A stretch of DNA of 64,000 bases from Puniceicoccaceae bacterium (GCA_902603705.1 CACKVQ010000002.1:23677-87676); one strand, 5' to 3'. Counted from the first letter of the stretch, positions 28,401 through 37,361 are shown. Numbers and translations: made by a program. Notes: generated by a model not told the origin, from the sequence alone.

Positions 28401-30263
28401 GATTTGCGAAAGTCCATTTGCTAGAGTGTTCGGATAGGTCGCGGCCGAGGCGAAAACTACCACATCCCCGTTCAGTGAAACCTTCGGTTCTTCGGCATCT
28501 GAATTAGATACAACATCATCTAACTCTGAGACTAGGAATGTGCCGTAATTAGTTGTGAAATTAGTATCACCACTGACATCTCGATTGTGAAGGAAAACTT
28601 GCTTTTTTTGCTGAGTTTCAAGTTGATTGCGATAGATATCATTCGCACCCAAATCCAAATTTGAAGCAGTTGACTCGAAAACTATAATTCTACCATTCTC
28701 ATCGATTGAAGGTCGCATACAATTCCCATTAGCAGGAATACCCTGTGATGAAATTGAAACGCGTGTAACTGATTGGTTTTCCCGTTCATAAACGTAAATT
28801 TGGCTATTTGCCCCCCGAGCTCCACTTACAAGATTAGTCGCCTTAGACTCAAATGCAATATACTTGCCATCCGCACTAATCGCAGGGTTTCTACTATCAG
28901 CATTAGCAATCGCTCCCAAATTATTGCGACTAATTAGTTCAACCTCTCCAGTTAAGCTATTACGAAGATAGATATTGTAATTACCAGTGCCTTGTAGGTT
29001 AGGATCTAAATTTGTTGCTTCCGATTCAAATGCTATCCACGTGCCATCTTCACTAACCGAAGGTACATCGCTATCTGCATCTGCTCCTGAAACTAGGCCT
29101 CCATCTGAGTCGGTAACCTCACTCACAGGCAGCGTATCTAGAGAATTCGAAGGTTCGATTATTATTCCTGGAGTACTGCTATCAACCTCATAATTATCAT
29201 TCAGATGAACAGAGGTGTTGTTAAAGTCGAAGGGCTCTCCAAGCTCAGTAATATTATTGCGTGAGTCGGTTCGCGCAGCAACGTAATAGCTTCCACTATA
29301 ATTGTGAGGTATCATAACTTCATAACTCACAGCGACTGTTTCACCTATATCCAAAAAGCCGTCATCAGGCTGTGGCCAATAATTACGCGAGCCGTCGATA
29401 ATTTGTTCTGGGGTACCGCTGACTTCTATATGTCGAACTCTTGTTTGACCATCGATAGGTCTCAACAATGGCTGGTCTCCCTCAAGCGTGAAGAAGCCTA
29501 ACAAGAAATCGTTAACGGGTAGGAGGGACTCGTCGACTGGCTCGAGCATATCACCGGTTACCAAAGAGGCATCCGGCGTTATAAGTAAATCTGTAAAGAA
29601 ATTATCCTGAGGTCTTAAAGGTCGGACAACAGTATTACTTCCCGTCCCACTAGGTCTTTCATTTTGCACCGAAACAGTGATCTGGATAATGTCGCCCCCC
29701 TTAAACGTTCCAAATGGATAGGATAAATCGGTAATTATTAGGTTGGCAGGGACATCGACTAATACATTCGATAAAGAATTAGATTGGTCTGGGCCTAGAG
29801 GATTGCCTTCATCTACATAAGTGTATGAGACATTGATTCTATGACCATTTTGGGTAGGGGTATGTAGCGTACCGTCACGAGGAATAGTGACAGCACCTTG
29901 AAGCGTAATTGTTCCCTCAGGTGCGAGATTAAAAGTTGCTGGTCCGTTTAATATTGCAGCGAATGAGAACACATTACCATAGATATCAGTGCCGGTAAAG
30001 GTAGCCACCGGTTGAATATCAAAAGCAGTATTATCGGTATTAATCTGATTAGCAGCATCGATCTGTGCTTGAGTAACCCCATTACCACTTGGTACATCTA
30101 CTAAATCGGTAACATTTGTAAATTCTACACTAAAAGATATCTCATTACCCACAGTGTATGAGGCACCTTGTCCACTAATGTTAACAGAAAGGACCTGCGC
30201 GTTAAGTCCTGAATAAGTAAAAAGTGCTGTAATAGCAGAAAATATACACAACCTTATCTTCAT
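25488..30263 (-). CDS. Giant secreted multidomain protein (beta-propeller, Ig-like, DUF4214-like)
   Basis: A 1591-residue protein with a signal peptide (cleavage after NAQ, about residue 23). It reads, in order: beta-sandwich/CARDB-like repeats (~25-370); a long run of TolB/PD40-type propeller strands ([47 protein letters not shown]; ~390-1045); Ig-like regions (~1060-1270, PPFVVITNPTDGSTI); and a DUF4214-like helical segment (~1285-1370, RLFGRAPTDNEIEDGL). The C-terminus is Trp/Tyr-rich (GWVYEAS, AWFYSDKLKAWLW). It lies 29 bp downstream of the secretin gene, so surface display through or with that apparatus is plausible but unproven. Confidence 0.75.
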   Translation of the reverse strand: MKIRLCIFSAITALFTYSGLNAQVLSVNISGQGASYTVGNEISFSVEFTNVTDLVDVPSGNGVTQAQIDAANQINTDNTAFDIQPVATFTGTDIYGNVFSFAAILNGPATFNLAPEGTITLQGAVTIPRDGTLHTPTQNGHRINVSYTYVDEGNPLGPDQSNSLSNVLVDVPANLIITDLSYPFGTFKGGDIIQITVSVQNERPSGTGSNTVVRPLRPQDNFFTDLLITPDASLVTGDMLEPVDESLLPVNDFLLGFFTLEGDQPLLRPIDGQTRVRHIEVSGTPEQIIDGSRNYWPQPDDGFLDIGETVAVSYEVMIPHNYSGSYYVAARTDSRNNITELGEPFDFNNTSVHLNDNYEVDSSTPGIIIEPSNSLDTLPVSEVTDSDGGLVSGADADSDVPSVSEDGTWIAFESEATNLDPNLQGTGNYNIYLRNSLTGEVELISRNNLGAIANADSRNPAISADGKYIAFESKATNLVSGARGANSQIYVYERENQSVTRVSISSQGIPANGNCMRPSIDENGRIIVFESTASNLDLGANDIYRNQLETQQKKQVFLHNRDVSGDTNFTTNYGTFLVSELDDVVSNSDAEEPKVSLNGDVVVFASAATYPNTLANGLSQIWMRDIVNGVPSGDISLVSLNDLGTAAGNGDSDQPAINGGKATPEYGLQIAFSSLATNLVANDTNNVSDIFVRNFDPDLLVPSTKRVSLSNPKASYGTITFSDVDLDNRADNLALNQPSPFDRIALSDGSTNAVFVFGVNVAIGANIGETRSNLVAAINASNLNIVAYASDPAGHTPSIMLYNEIPGALGNQAIVYTPVNPVNSAIIEVTGMSDGGTQTGIFTESYELGVAFGSRQPSLDRTGVKVAFRSLVNSISVASADTRFIKSDDTAINPTTGTPGTGEIIRSISTGSSKVYYIDRDIDSSGALDTPGNTDTVCASVNQFGGPTIEVTGSGSSGSSRVPAFSADGRFIAFASDSTNTGGLRFTQNNQRPLDDNNKRDVFLHSIPTIAPILEVDPNPPFVVITNPTDGSTIDFSSPVFLNAGAFGFDESTNLYGSSGVDTVEFFVNGESVGLDNQAPFSVLYQPTSDENLRIFAKVTDKHEDSNGNPNVESSDVVNVAVTVSPYETTLLQLVTPGVTNGDTYSVGDGITLKSNILDTANSAQFTESFELSSVRYLVNGVVAYVTEDISNNTDAFEHRYTFASAGTTTITAQATYNLRSASSTLTRSVFSESLTFDIVPVDIANNDRDFLNDAFQRLFGRAPTDNEIEDGLRILNSSGQTRASYIATLLNSYSAENSEIAGLIYRTMTGEWPDKEELAQAIIDLSQGSDANALTNALLPEYESRFSSLNTDLGFLQQVFFNKHGVTLSPQSQIRLSDVLAGADTTINDRTVPGYQGDKITYYTQFALDNDTSGLIGPSGLPLSNLHLYEMPNSPIDDLRIALAINAFLEVNPTDELVASYSGMSLVQALERILSGGSVSSALASASSLGSDWYDSSWFGMFNKPSESSNWVYSWRLGWVYEASASTSSAAWFYSDKLKAWLWSGSGLNGFYYHSSQSRKTWTYLLPAEADASGAWLYYFDTEQWQLVRP

Positions 30264-30292
30264 AATATTATAATCTTAAAATAGGATATTAC

Positions 30293-33046
30293 TTATTCTG
30301 GATCAGCAGAAATAGTGCGATTGGTAGTGCCAGAAGGCGTTACAATAGTCGGATTCTGAAAGAGGGAATTAGCGGATACATTACGCGAGCTTTGGCGTGC
30401 AGGTGAACCGCCTGGACTGACCAAATTAGCGGTCACGAATATTAGTAGGTTACGCTTCTGACGTGCTTCACCCTCGGAGCGGAATAGACGACCTATCCCA
30501 GGAATATCACCAAGCACCGGAACTTTATCATTAACCGTTTTTACTTCATCGCGAGTCAAACCACCCATGACTACAGTTGCACCGTCGAAAATGGTAACTT
30601 CAGTTGATATTTCACGGGTGGAAAAGATCGGCTGATAAAAACCTGCGGGCACTACTACTGTAGTGCCAGATTCAAGAGCGACACTAGGACCCCCATATTC
30701 AACAAAGCCTTCAAATTCTGTCACTCTTGGCTCAAGGATTAGACTGATAGTGTCGTCATTTTCAACATTAGGAGTCACAGACATTTCAACACCCACATTA
30801 CGTGTAACGAAATCCTGGGGTGTACCTGCTGTAATAGAGATAGAAGACCCTCCACCTCCGTTGTTATTGCCACCACCTCCACTTGTTGAAGCGGTTGATT
30901 CTATATCTCCGTAACTTTCAGGATACCGAAGTTCCTGCGCTACTGTGATACTAGCACGCTTACCTGAAAGGACAGTTACCTTAGGAGCGCTCATCAAATC
31001 GCTGCCAGTTTTACGGGCGAGTGCTCGGATAGCGAAATCAGCATCTATGCCGTCTACAGACCAACCTGTAGCAGTAAAAAGGTTTTGGGTAACGCTTGTG
31101 GCTAAGTCAACAGAGCCATTGACTTGAGGCGGTGCATTAGAGAAGACATCTGGCTCTTCACCTGGTTGCTGAAGAGTAATATTAGAATTACCTGAGCTCA
31201 CAGAAAAAGCATCACTTAAATTACGAGCAGCTAAATTGTTAAAATTCTGATCTGAACTAAATACTTGATTCCCGCTACTATCAAGTACTGGTAGACCGCT
31301 GGAGTTAAAAGTAGGGATCCGACCATTATTTAGTACCCAATCAAAACCCACTTCCTCAAGATCGTTTTGGGAAACCTCGAGAAACTTAGCTTCAATCTCA
31401 ACTTGCTTAACTTCATTATAGTTGCGTAAGATCGTGCGCATACGCTCTAAGTTGCGCCGAGTTTGAGTAACGATGAGTTGCTCTCCATCAAATGCCATGC
31501 TAGAACCTGCTTGATCGAAATTAACTCCAGCATTTTGGAAGAACGTTTGCAGGGCTTCAACCTCCTCATTCTGAGAAGGACCAGAAGTACCGACACTTGA
31601 TGATGGTGCTGCAAATGGATCGACCGGGCCGGAAGAGGAGCCGCCATCGCGAAAGCCTGTTAAGCGGATTACAGTAGCCCGCGAGATAGGGAAAAACTCT
31701 GTAACCGTGGTCGAACTACCGCCCAAACTGTCGCTAGGCTGGATAGTGACGGCGTCACCACCGACATCATATGCAAAATTTACTTGCTGGGTAACAAATT
31801 GAAGGATGCGATCCAGATTCAAATTACGAAGACTGATATTAACGGTAGGGTTACTCTCGTTCGGATTGAAAAGAGGAACAATATTCACACCATCTCGCTC
31901 AGGATCGTATTCAACGGAGAGTTCAGAAAGAGTCTCAATGACTCGAGTAAGCTCCATTCCTGAAAAATTTACTTGTGGGATTGTAATAGCGTTGAGCTTA
32001 TCCTGTATACGTCCCCCAATTTCTGCTGTTGGGCCTTCACTTGTTGAAATATCAAAGACTTTAGGTCGCTCCCACTGTTGCTCGACCTCTGTCATCATTT
32101 GCCCGCGGGTCTTGTAAAAATTTTGCTTATGGATACCACCTAGGATCTCAGCAATCTTTAGCTGAAAAAGTTTAGCTTCGGCATTAGTTGCATCACGGGC
32201 TTCGATTTCTTTGAAGGTAGCTTGCGCTCCGTCGTAATCACCATTCAGAAATTGAGCACGCCCACGAGCAATGAGGTCACGAATTTTTTTGTTCTGTGCT
32301 ATGTATTCTGGGCTAACTTCGTTGATATCAATATTATAAGGATTGGATATCTCACTGTCTAGATGACTCCCTAACTTATTGGCAACAGAGGATGTGCCTC
32401 CTGCTGCGCGATAAGCTTCAATCTTTAATTCTGCCCCCTTTAAATCACCTGCATCCGCTAGCGCACGGGCTTCGACAAGAACAATATCGTTCTTTGCGTC
32501 TTCAAGTTCTTTTAGGGTCTTGGCAGTAGCGGTATTTAAAACTAGGCTGGCGCTGGCAGCACTTAGTAAATTATTAGCTTCAGTATATGCTCCGAGCTCA
32601 GCGAGTTCTGCGGCGTCATCTATTGCAGATTCTGCCGCTGTAATCTTGGCATCTTGGTCTGCTGCTGCAGCATCAACAATCGAATCAGCAGAACTCGTAT
32701 CTGTAGCAACAGGAGCAGTCATCGCAGTCTCTACAAAAAGGTCAGAGGCTTGACTATAAGCTGGAGAAGCTGTTGACGCCGAAGGTATTTCAGGGCCTCG
32801 TCGATTTAGCTCACGATTGATGGCGGCTAAAAGGCGCTGAACATTCTTATCTTTAGGCGCTAATTTAATTAATTCCTCAGCGCTAGCTTTAGCCAAATCA
32901 AGTTTACCAGAGTCTCGTGCCCGGAGAGTATCTGCCATCAGGCGAATCTTCTCCGATGCACTGCTAGCCTCAACATAGTGAGGTACAGCAAGTGCAAGGA
33001 CACCTAGCACAACAACTAATAAAAGAGCAGGATGATATTTTTTCAT
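30293..33046 (-). CDS. Amuc_1098-like secretin (type II/IV pilus secretin family)
   Basis: A protein of ~917 residues. The start is set at the ATG at 33046 because MKKYHPALLLVVVLGVLALA is a clear signal peptide. The longer frame to 33226 would overlap the previous gene by 134 bp. Domains: TPR-like repeats (~25-70 and ~270-300), an N-domain with secretin/TonB short-like NISLRNLNLDRILQFVTQQ, and a C-terminal secretin pore domain (KVTVLSGKRASI; VPVLGDIPGIGRLFRSE; RNLLIFVTANLV). It should form the outer-membrane channel of a type IV pilus-like machine. It is the fifth gene of the Amuc_1102-1098-like operon. Confidence 0.87.
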   Translation of the reverse strand: MKKYHPALLLVVVLGVLALAVPHYVEASSASEKIRLMADTLRARDSGKLDLAKASAEELIKLAPKDKNVQRLLAAINRELNRRGPEIPSASTASPAYSQASDLFVETAMTAPVATDTSSADSIVDAAAADQDAKITAAESAIDDAAELAELGAYTEANNLLSAASASLVLNTATAKTLKELEDAKNDIVLVEARALADAGDLKGAELKIEAYRAAGGTSSVANKLGSHLDSEISNPYNIDINEVSPEYIAQNKKIRDLIARGRAQFLNGDYDGAQATFKEIEARDATNAEAKLFQLKIAEILGGIHKQNFYKTRGQMMTEVEQQWERPKVFDISTSEGPTAEIGGRIQDKLNAITIPQVNFSGMELTRVIETLSELSVEYDPERDGVNIVPLFNPNESNPTVNISLRNLNLDRILQFVTQQVNFAYDVGGDAVTIQPSDSLGGSSTTVTEFFPISRATVIRLTGFRDGGSSSGPVDPFAAPSSSVGTSGPSQNEEVEALQTFFQNAGVNFDQAGSSMAFDGEQLIVTQTRRNLERMRTILRNYNEVKQVEIEAKFLEVSQNDLEEVGFDWVLNNGRIPTFNSSGLPVLDSSGNQVFSSDQNFNNLAARNLSDAFSVSSGNSNITLQQPGEEPDVFSNAPPQVNGSVDLATSVTQNLFTATGWSVDGIDADFAIRALARKTGSDLMSAPKVTVLSGKRASITVAQELRYPESYGDIESTASTSGGGGNNNGGGGSSISITAGTPQDFVTRNVGVEMSVTPNVENDDTISLILEPRVTEFEGFVEYGGPSVALESGTTVVVPAGFYQPIFSTREISTEVTIFDGATVVMGGLTRDEVKTVNDKVPVLGDIPGIGRLFRSEGEARQKRNLLIFVTANLVSPGGSPARQSSRNVSANSLFQNPTIVTPSGTTNRTISADPE

Positions 33047-33092
33047 ATATTTGTTTTTTTGTGAAGTTTTAAATTTGAATGGATTAAAAGGC

Positions 33093-33992
33093 TTAAAATA
33101 TAAAGTCAAAAGCCTCATCATCTTGCTCGTTATTTTCGGGAGCGGAAGTAGGTAATATAGTTTGTTCAGGCGCAGTAGATCGTGCCTCCAAAGTACGCCT
33201 CTCTGCTGGCTCATTATGTAATGCATGTTTTTCCACTAATACGGTAGATTCTTCAAGGTTTATTTCCAGTAAAGTATATTTTGCGGTAGGGCTTTCAAAG
33301 GTCGAGGGAGATTCGGTGAGCTCTTTTCTGAAGTCAGGAAATTCATCAGAGCGGACTATCACCGTCACGTCCTCTAGGAAGAGACGCTGCCCATGGGTAA
33401 GTACCACTTCTTTTCCTGTACGACTATCTAGTACACTAGCCTTCGCATCGACCTCTATGTTTCCATTCGCATCACGTAAACGAGTGATAGAAAAACTGAT
33501 TACTTTAAACTCAGAAGCTACACTTTCGTTGCCTGGGCGAAGCCGTACTTGTTTCTGCTCTTCCTCGTCAAAGAGAAGAAGTAAGGATTTAGATGGATCG
33601 GTGCGGTCCTCCTCGATGTACCCCTCTAACTGTATGCGGTAGGGCTTACGCGCAATATCGGATAAATAAACTCCGAAGGGAGGAGGAGGAGGAGTTGGCT
33701 TCCAGCCAGTAGGAACAAAATTTCCCGACTGATCTATATAAATCTCTGGTGGAGTAAAGACATCATAAATCCACTCTGGACCAGCAGATTGGGGAACTGG
33801 CTCAGGCCAATTAGCTTGTTTTGGTTCTGCGGTTGGTATCGCCTCGTACTGATAGGGATTGTCTATTACTTCGATCTCAACAGATGCGGATGAAACAGAG
33901 CCTTGACCAATGTTTTTTAAACACAGGTACAAGCCCGTCGACAAAGATAATACTGCAATGACTAGGAAGAATTTATCGTAGATCTTTTTCAT
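33093..33992 (-). CDS. Amuc_1099-like periplasmic protein of the pilus-like operon
   Basis: A 299-residue protein with one N-terminal membrane helix (FFLVIAVLSLSTGLYLCL), a proline-rich stretch with five consecutive prolines near residue 105, and a mostly beta extracytoplasmic region. By position, between the PilO-like and secretin genes, it corresponds to Amuc_1099 of Akkermansia. A PilP-like bridging role between inner-membrane complex and secretin is inferred from gene order, not from a motif. The C-terminal ~50 residues are acidic and low-complexity. Confidence 0.65.
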   Translation of the reverse strand: MKKIYDKFFLVIAVLSLSTGLYLCLKNIGQGSVSSASVEIEVIDNPYQYEAIPTAEPKQANWPEPVPQSAGPEWIYDVFTPPEIYIDQSGNFVPTGWKPTPPPPPFGVYLSDIARKPYRIQLEGYIEEDRTDPSKSLLLLFDEEEQKQVRLRPGNESVASEFKVISFSITRLRDANGNIEVDAKASVLDSRTGKEVVLTHGQRLFLEDVTVIVRSDEFPDFRKELTESPSTFESPTAKYTLLEINLEESTVLVEKHALHNEPAERRTLEARSTAPEQTILPTSAPENNEQDDEAFDFIF

Positions 33993-33998
33993 TAGTAA

Positions 33999-34955
33999 CT
34001 ACGCCTTATCTGAAGCGGAATCAGTTGGAAGGACGATCTCAATAAATTCAAGAACGACTGTGAATGTAGAAATATTTTCGGAGATAACCGGTTTCTGTGC
34101 CTCCTTTGGAACTTCCTCGTCATTATTCTCGCCTAATGCTGCAAAAATGGAATCGAGTTTGTTACTACTAGATTCAGTCGTATTCTTAATTCCAACCTGA
34201 CGTTGTACATCGATACTACGAACTACAATAGGGAGATCAAATTTGGCTAAATTATTAAGGAAGCTACGTAATGAATCTGTATAGCCGGTGAAACTCAAAC
34301 GAAAAGCCAATGTGTCTACAGCACCAGGAACGCGCGCAGAAATAGCTTTATCAATTTGAAAGCTTTGCGCGCTTTTTTGGCCTTCAAGTTGCTCTAAAAC
34401 TTCACGCTCAACGGATACTAAACTAGCAGGCTTAGCTTCGATAAGTTTGTCCATCAAGTAACTAAGAATCTGACGCTGTTGGTCAAGAACAGCAGAACGC
34501 TTTGGATCAGTCAGCGGCTTGGCCTCCTCAATATATTCCTGAAAGCCAAATGCAAAGTCTTGGGGAAGCGAAATTGAAGCCGGCTCATTATTAGCATCAA
34601 CCTGCCCAGAAGACTTACGCTGATACTCAGAAATATATTGCTGCACTCCTGCCATGACACCAATACCATCACTGGAAATTGATAAACTATACCCGCGTTG
34701 GAGGTCCTCTCGAATGGCATTGAGCGCTGACTGAAGTTGAGCAACATTATCTGCAGAAGCTTCTACGTTTTCTACGCTAGGAGCGGGATCTGAGAAGCGC
34801 AGACTTTTTAGGCGTGCTTGAGCTGTAGACATTTTTCGCTCGGCTTCGACGATAGCACCCGACTCGTTCAACGCTAAGAAAGACCCAGAAAAGAAGGCCA
34901 ATACGCAGACAACGATCCATACGGAAAAAATTAAATTCTTCTTAAAAAAGTCCAT
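33999..34955 (-). CDS. Amuc_1100-like (PilO-like) membrane protein
   Basis: A ~318-residue bitopic protein. A short cytoplasmic tail precedes a membrane helix (LIFSVWIVVCVLAFFSGSFL), then a coiled-coil stretch (~residues 35-100) and a periplasmic ferredoxin-like alpha/beta region (LAFRLSFTGYTDSLRSFLNNLAKFDLPIVVRSI, split over ~215-250), as in PilO-type proteins. In Akkermansia muciniphila the same operon position is held by Amuc_1100, an outer-surface immunomodulatory protein. The start is taken at the ATG at 34955; a GTG at 34961 overlaps the PilM stop by 1 bp and is the alternative. Confidence 0.75.
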   Translation of the reverse strand: MDFFKKNLIFSVWIVVCVLAFFSGSFLALNESGAIVEAERKMSTAQARLKSLRFSDPAPSVENVEASADNVAQLQSALNAIREDLQRGYSLSISSDGIGVMAGVQQYISEYQRKSSGQVDANNEPASISLPQDFAFGFQEYIEEAKPLTDPKRSAVLDQQRQILSYLMDKLIEAKPASLVSVEREVLEQLEGQKSAQSFQIDKAISARVPGAVDTLAFRLSFTGYTDSLRSFLNNLAKFDLPIVVRSIDVQRQVGIKNTTESSSNKLDSIFAALGENNDEEVPKEAQKPVISENISTFTVVLEFIEIVLPTDSASDKA

Positions 34956-34960
34956 AATCA

Positions 34961-36628
34961 CTAAAGTGGCTTAGAAGTATCGACAACCAAGTTGATACTA
35001 AAAGGTAGAACATTTAGCCCATTACGCAGACTGCTCCAATTGATGATAGGTGGTTCAGACGAGACAATAAAGTCAGAGCTCTCAAAACTAGATTGGAGGC
35101 TTTTTATCCTTCGCGAAAGTACTTCTTGATCAACAACTCCTTGGCCGACTGTCTCACGGACGAGCATCTGACCTTGGAGAACCACCTCATAAGAAGCGAC
35201 TCCATTCTTAGGCTCATCACGTTTGACAGATAACGCGTCTAACCAGGCATCCTCAGCCGAGTTTAAGCTTGTTTGAAGCTGGGCAAGAAATTGTATCCAG
35301 TTTGTCTTAGAATTCTTTAACCCCTCGATCAATTCTATCGACTGACTGACAGCAACAGCCTGAGCTGCGTTTTTTTCTATCTGCGATTGACGTTCAATTA
35401 AGGGTCTAGTTACTGACACTATAGCTTCGGCTGCACTGATGCAGTCAGAACTATGCTGCTTGTAACCAACAAATGCTGACCATGGTGCTAAAGCAAAGCA
35501 TGCAGCAGCAATCATTAAAAAAGGCTTCTTTATCGCAAACTCCATTGAATTCTGCATTGCTTCTGGCAGCAAATTTACACCGGCTCCATCTACCACCTTA
35601 TCACGAGCAGCAGCGCCTATAATTTCGCTTATTTCTAAAGATAAGGTGGCGGAAGAATCGGAGTCAATCCCGCCACCAAGTGTAACATTCTGCAAGGAAT
35701 CAAAGAGTCCAACTGGTACTTTTTGCGAAGTTGACAGCTGCTCAGAGAGACCGCTTAGGAGAGCACCACGGCCACTTAAGAGTATACGCTTGGGGGCAGC
35801 ACCACTTTTTTGACGCCTGTAATTAACGATCGAACGGGTAATCTCTTGGCTCATTCGGCGAATAAAAGAATCTGCACAAGCACTCATACCCTTAGTCCCG
35901 GAATCGTCATCAGAATAGTTCAAATCACCACTGAAAAATTTATGTTTAATGTCCTCTGCTTGAATAAAGGTCTTGCCGAGACTATCTGCAATATTCTGCG
36001 TTAGTGAGTTACCTCCTAGCTGAATGTTACGGACAAAAAATCCATCTGCGTTCTGAAAGAGTAAATTAGTAGAACGCGCACCGATATTAATCAATAAAAC
36101 ATCTTCCCCTTGCTCGGGCGAGGCAAATTGGATAGCGTTATAATCTAAAATCGTAGCTGCATTAATCGTCTTTGCACTAAAGCCAGCTTGGCTTACTTCG
36201 GCGCAGAAATTGTTAATTGTGTTCGACTTACAGGCAATAAAGAGGACTTCAGTTTCTACACCGTCGTCACCAACCACCTGACTGTCCCAAACCACCTCAT
36301 GTAACGGGTAAGGGATATTTTGCTGCGCCTCAAAAGCAAGAATTTGTGCCCGCTTCGAAGCCTCGACATGCGGGATTCGAATAGTCTTAGTTAAGACCTG
36401 ATTACCAGGAATGATAAAAGATGCTTTGCCTGAAAAATTATGCTGCTTATTAAGAGAACGTAGAGCATCACCGACTGCGCTCAGCCAAGCATCCTCATTG
36501 GAATAATCGTAATAGAGGTTAACTGTAACAAATTTCTCGACTACTAGATTATCAGAGCTGAAGGAAACTGTAGCCGCGGTTATGCGGCTAGCGCCACAAT
36601 TTATGATTAGATGTTTAGAGCTGCTCAT
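34961..36628 (-). CDS. pilM: PilM-like ATPase with C-terminal PilN-like extension (Amuc_1101-like)
   Basis: A 555-residue protein. Residues 1-~360 form an actin/FtsA-like PilM domain: a phosphate-1-type loop near the N-terminus, KTIRIPHVEASKRAQILAFE near residue 85, and DVLLINIGARSTNLLF near residue 176. A membrane helix at ~370-395 (FLMIAAACFALAPWSAFVGYK) is followed by a coiled coil and a PilN-like periplasmic domain. PilM is usually ~350 residues and PilN separate, so this looks like a PilM-PilN fusion. It would form the inner-membrane platform with the PilO-like neighbour, whose gene it nearly abuts. Confidence 0.78.
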   Translation of the reverse strand: MSSSKHLIINCGASRITAATVSFSSDNLVVEKFVTVNLYYDYSNEDAWLSAVGDALRSLNKQHNFSGKASFIIPGNQVLTKTIRIPHVEASKRAQILAFEAQQNIPYPLHEVVWDSQVVGDDGVETEVLFIACKSNTINNFCAEVSQAGFSAKTINAATILDYNAIQFASPEQGEDVLLINIGARSTNLLFQNADGFFVRNIQLGGNSLTQNIADSLGKTFIQAEDIKHKFFSGDLNYSDDDSGTKGMSACADSFIRRMSQEITRSIVNYRRQKSGAAPKRILLSGRGALLSGLSEQLSTSQKVPVGLFDSLQNVTLGGGIDSDSSATLSLEISEIIGAAARDKVVDGAGVNLLPEAMQNSMEFAIKKPFLMIAAACFALAPWSAFVGYKQHSSDCISAAEAIVSVTRPLIERQSQIEKNAAQAVAVSQSIELIEGLKNSKTNWIQFLAQLQTSLNSAEDAWLDALSVKRDEPKNGVASYEVVLQGQMLVRETVGQGVVDQEVLSRRIKSLQSSFESSDFIVSSEPPIINWSSLRNGLNVLPFSINLVVDTSKPL

Positions 36629-36677
36629 ATATAGATAAGTACATGACGAAATTTAGATGCACATCTCATATCCTTGG

Positions 36678-37277
36678 TTAGTTGCGTACGTCGCGACGCA
36701 GGAAAGCTGGTAGGTCACTAACGCGCCCGAGTTCAGGATCCCCTGTCATCAAATAAATAGGCGTTAAAAAATGCTCATTAATGCCACCCTCCGCATCTGC
36801 CCTAGTAACGAATGAGTTTAATATATCAAGATTCGGTATGTTGCCGCTCATCGCTGTACTTTGCGGTTCTTGAACTTGCTCATCAACTGTTACCTCTATG
36901 TAATAAAAATCTGGATCTGTCTTGAGTTGGTCGCGTTCGACAATCAAACCAGGTAGATAAAAATAAACATTCTTGTCGTCACCCTTCTCCATAAGGATAA
37001 TCTCTACTTCACTTGTGTAGTAATCGAAGGAGCGTTGTTGGGCATCACGCTCAAATGCAAGATACGCTTTCACACGAATATTCTCTACGAAATCTTTATC
37101 TCGTGCATCTGGGTCTGGATTTTCCTCACAAGACAACTCAATCTCAACCTGTAGTTTATCGTCGCGCAGAGAGTTAAAATCAACGCGGTCCACCTTAATT
37201 GTTTCTTGAGCCTTAGCTGAGAGTAACCCAGCAAATAAAGCAGTTAAAACAAATAAAAATAAGGCGGTATTTGACAT
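36678..37277 (-). CDS. Amuc_1102-like secreted protein of the pilus-like operon
   Basis: A 199-residue protein with a signal peptide (ALFLFVLTALFAGLLSAKA, cleavage near residue 23) and a beta-rich mature part (VEIELSCEENPDPDARD; DDKNVYFYLPGLIVERDQL). No enzyme motif is seen. By position as first gene ahead of pilM it corresponds to Amuc_1102 in Akkermansia. It is 49 bp upstream of pilM on the same strand. Start is the ATG at 37277, with a large imperfect inverted repeat in the leader. Confidence 0.65.
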   Translation of the reverse strand: MSNTALFLFVLTALFAGLLSAKAQETIKVDRVDFNSLRDDKLQVEIELSCEENPDPDARDKDFVENIRVKAYLAFERDAQQRSFDYYTSEVEIILMEKGDDKNVYFYLPGLIVERDQLKTDPDFYYIEVTVDEQVQEPQSTAMSGNIPNLDILNSFVTRADAEGGINEHFLTPIYLMTGDPELGRVSDLPAFLRRDVRN

Positions 37278-37290
37278 ACTTCGTTTTGTT

Positions 37291-37361
37291 AAAGGCTAGA
37301 TATGTATTAAGGTTGAGGCAATTAGTTCAAAATAGCATTAATTAATAATACATTAGCCTTT
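37291..37361 (-). promoter_or_regulatory. Long imperfect inverted repeat in the leader of the pilus-like operon
   Basis: Left arm AAAGGCTA (37291-37298), a 3-nt bulge GAT, then ATGTATTA (37302-37309). Right arm TAATACAT (37346-37353) directly followed by TAGCCTTT (37354-37361). All 16 arm pairs match and the loop is 36 nt. It begins 14 bp from the start codon at 37277. As RNA it could form a stem near the ribosome-binding region; as DNA it could be a protein site. Confidence 0.45.

Noticed and set aside
33047..33226. N-terminal extension of the secretin frame
   Set aside because: It overlaps the upstream Amuc_1099-like gene by 134 bp and precedes a clear signal peptide that starts at 33046.
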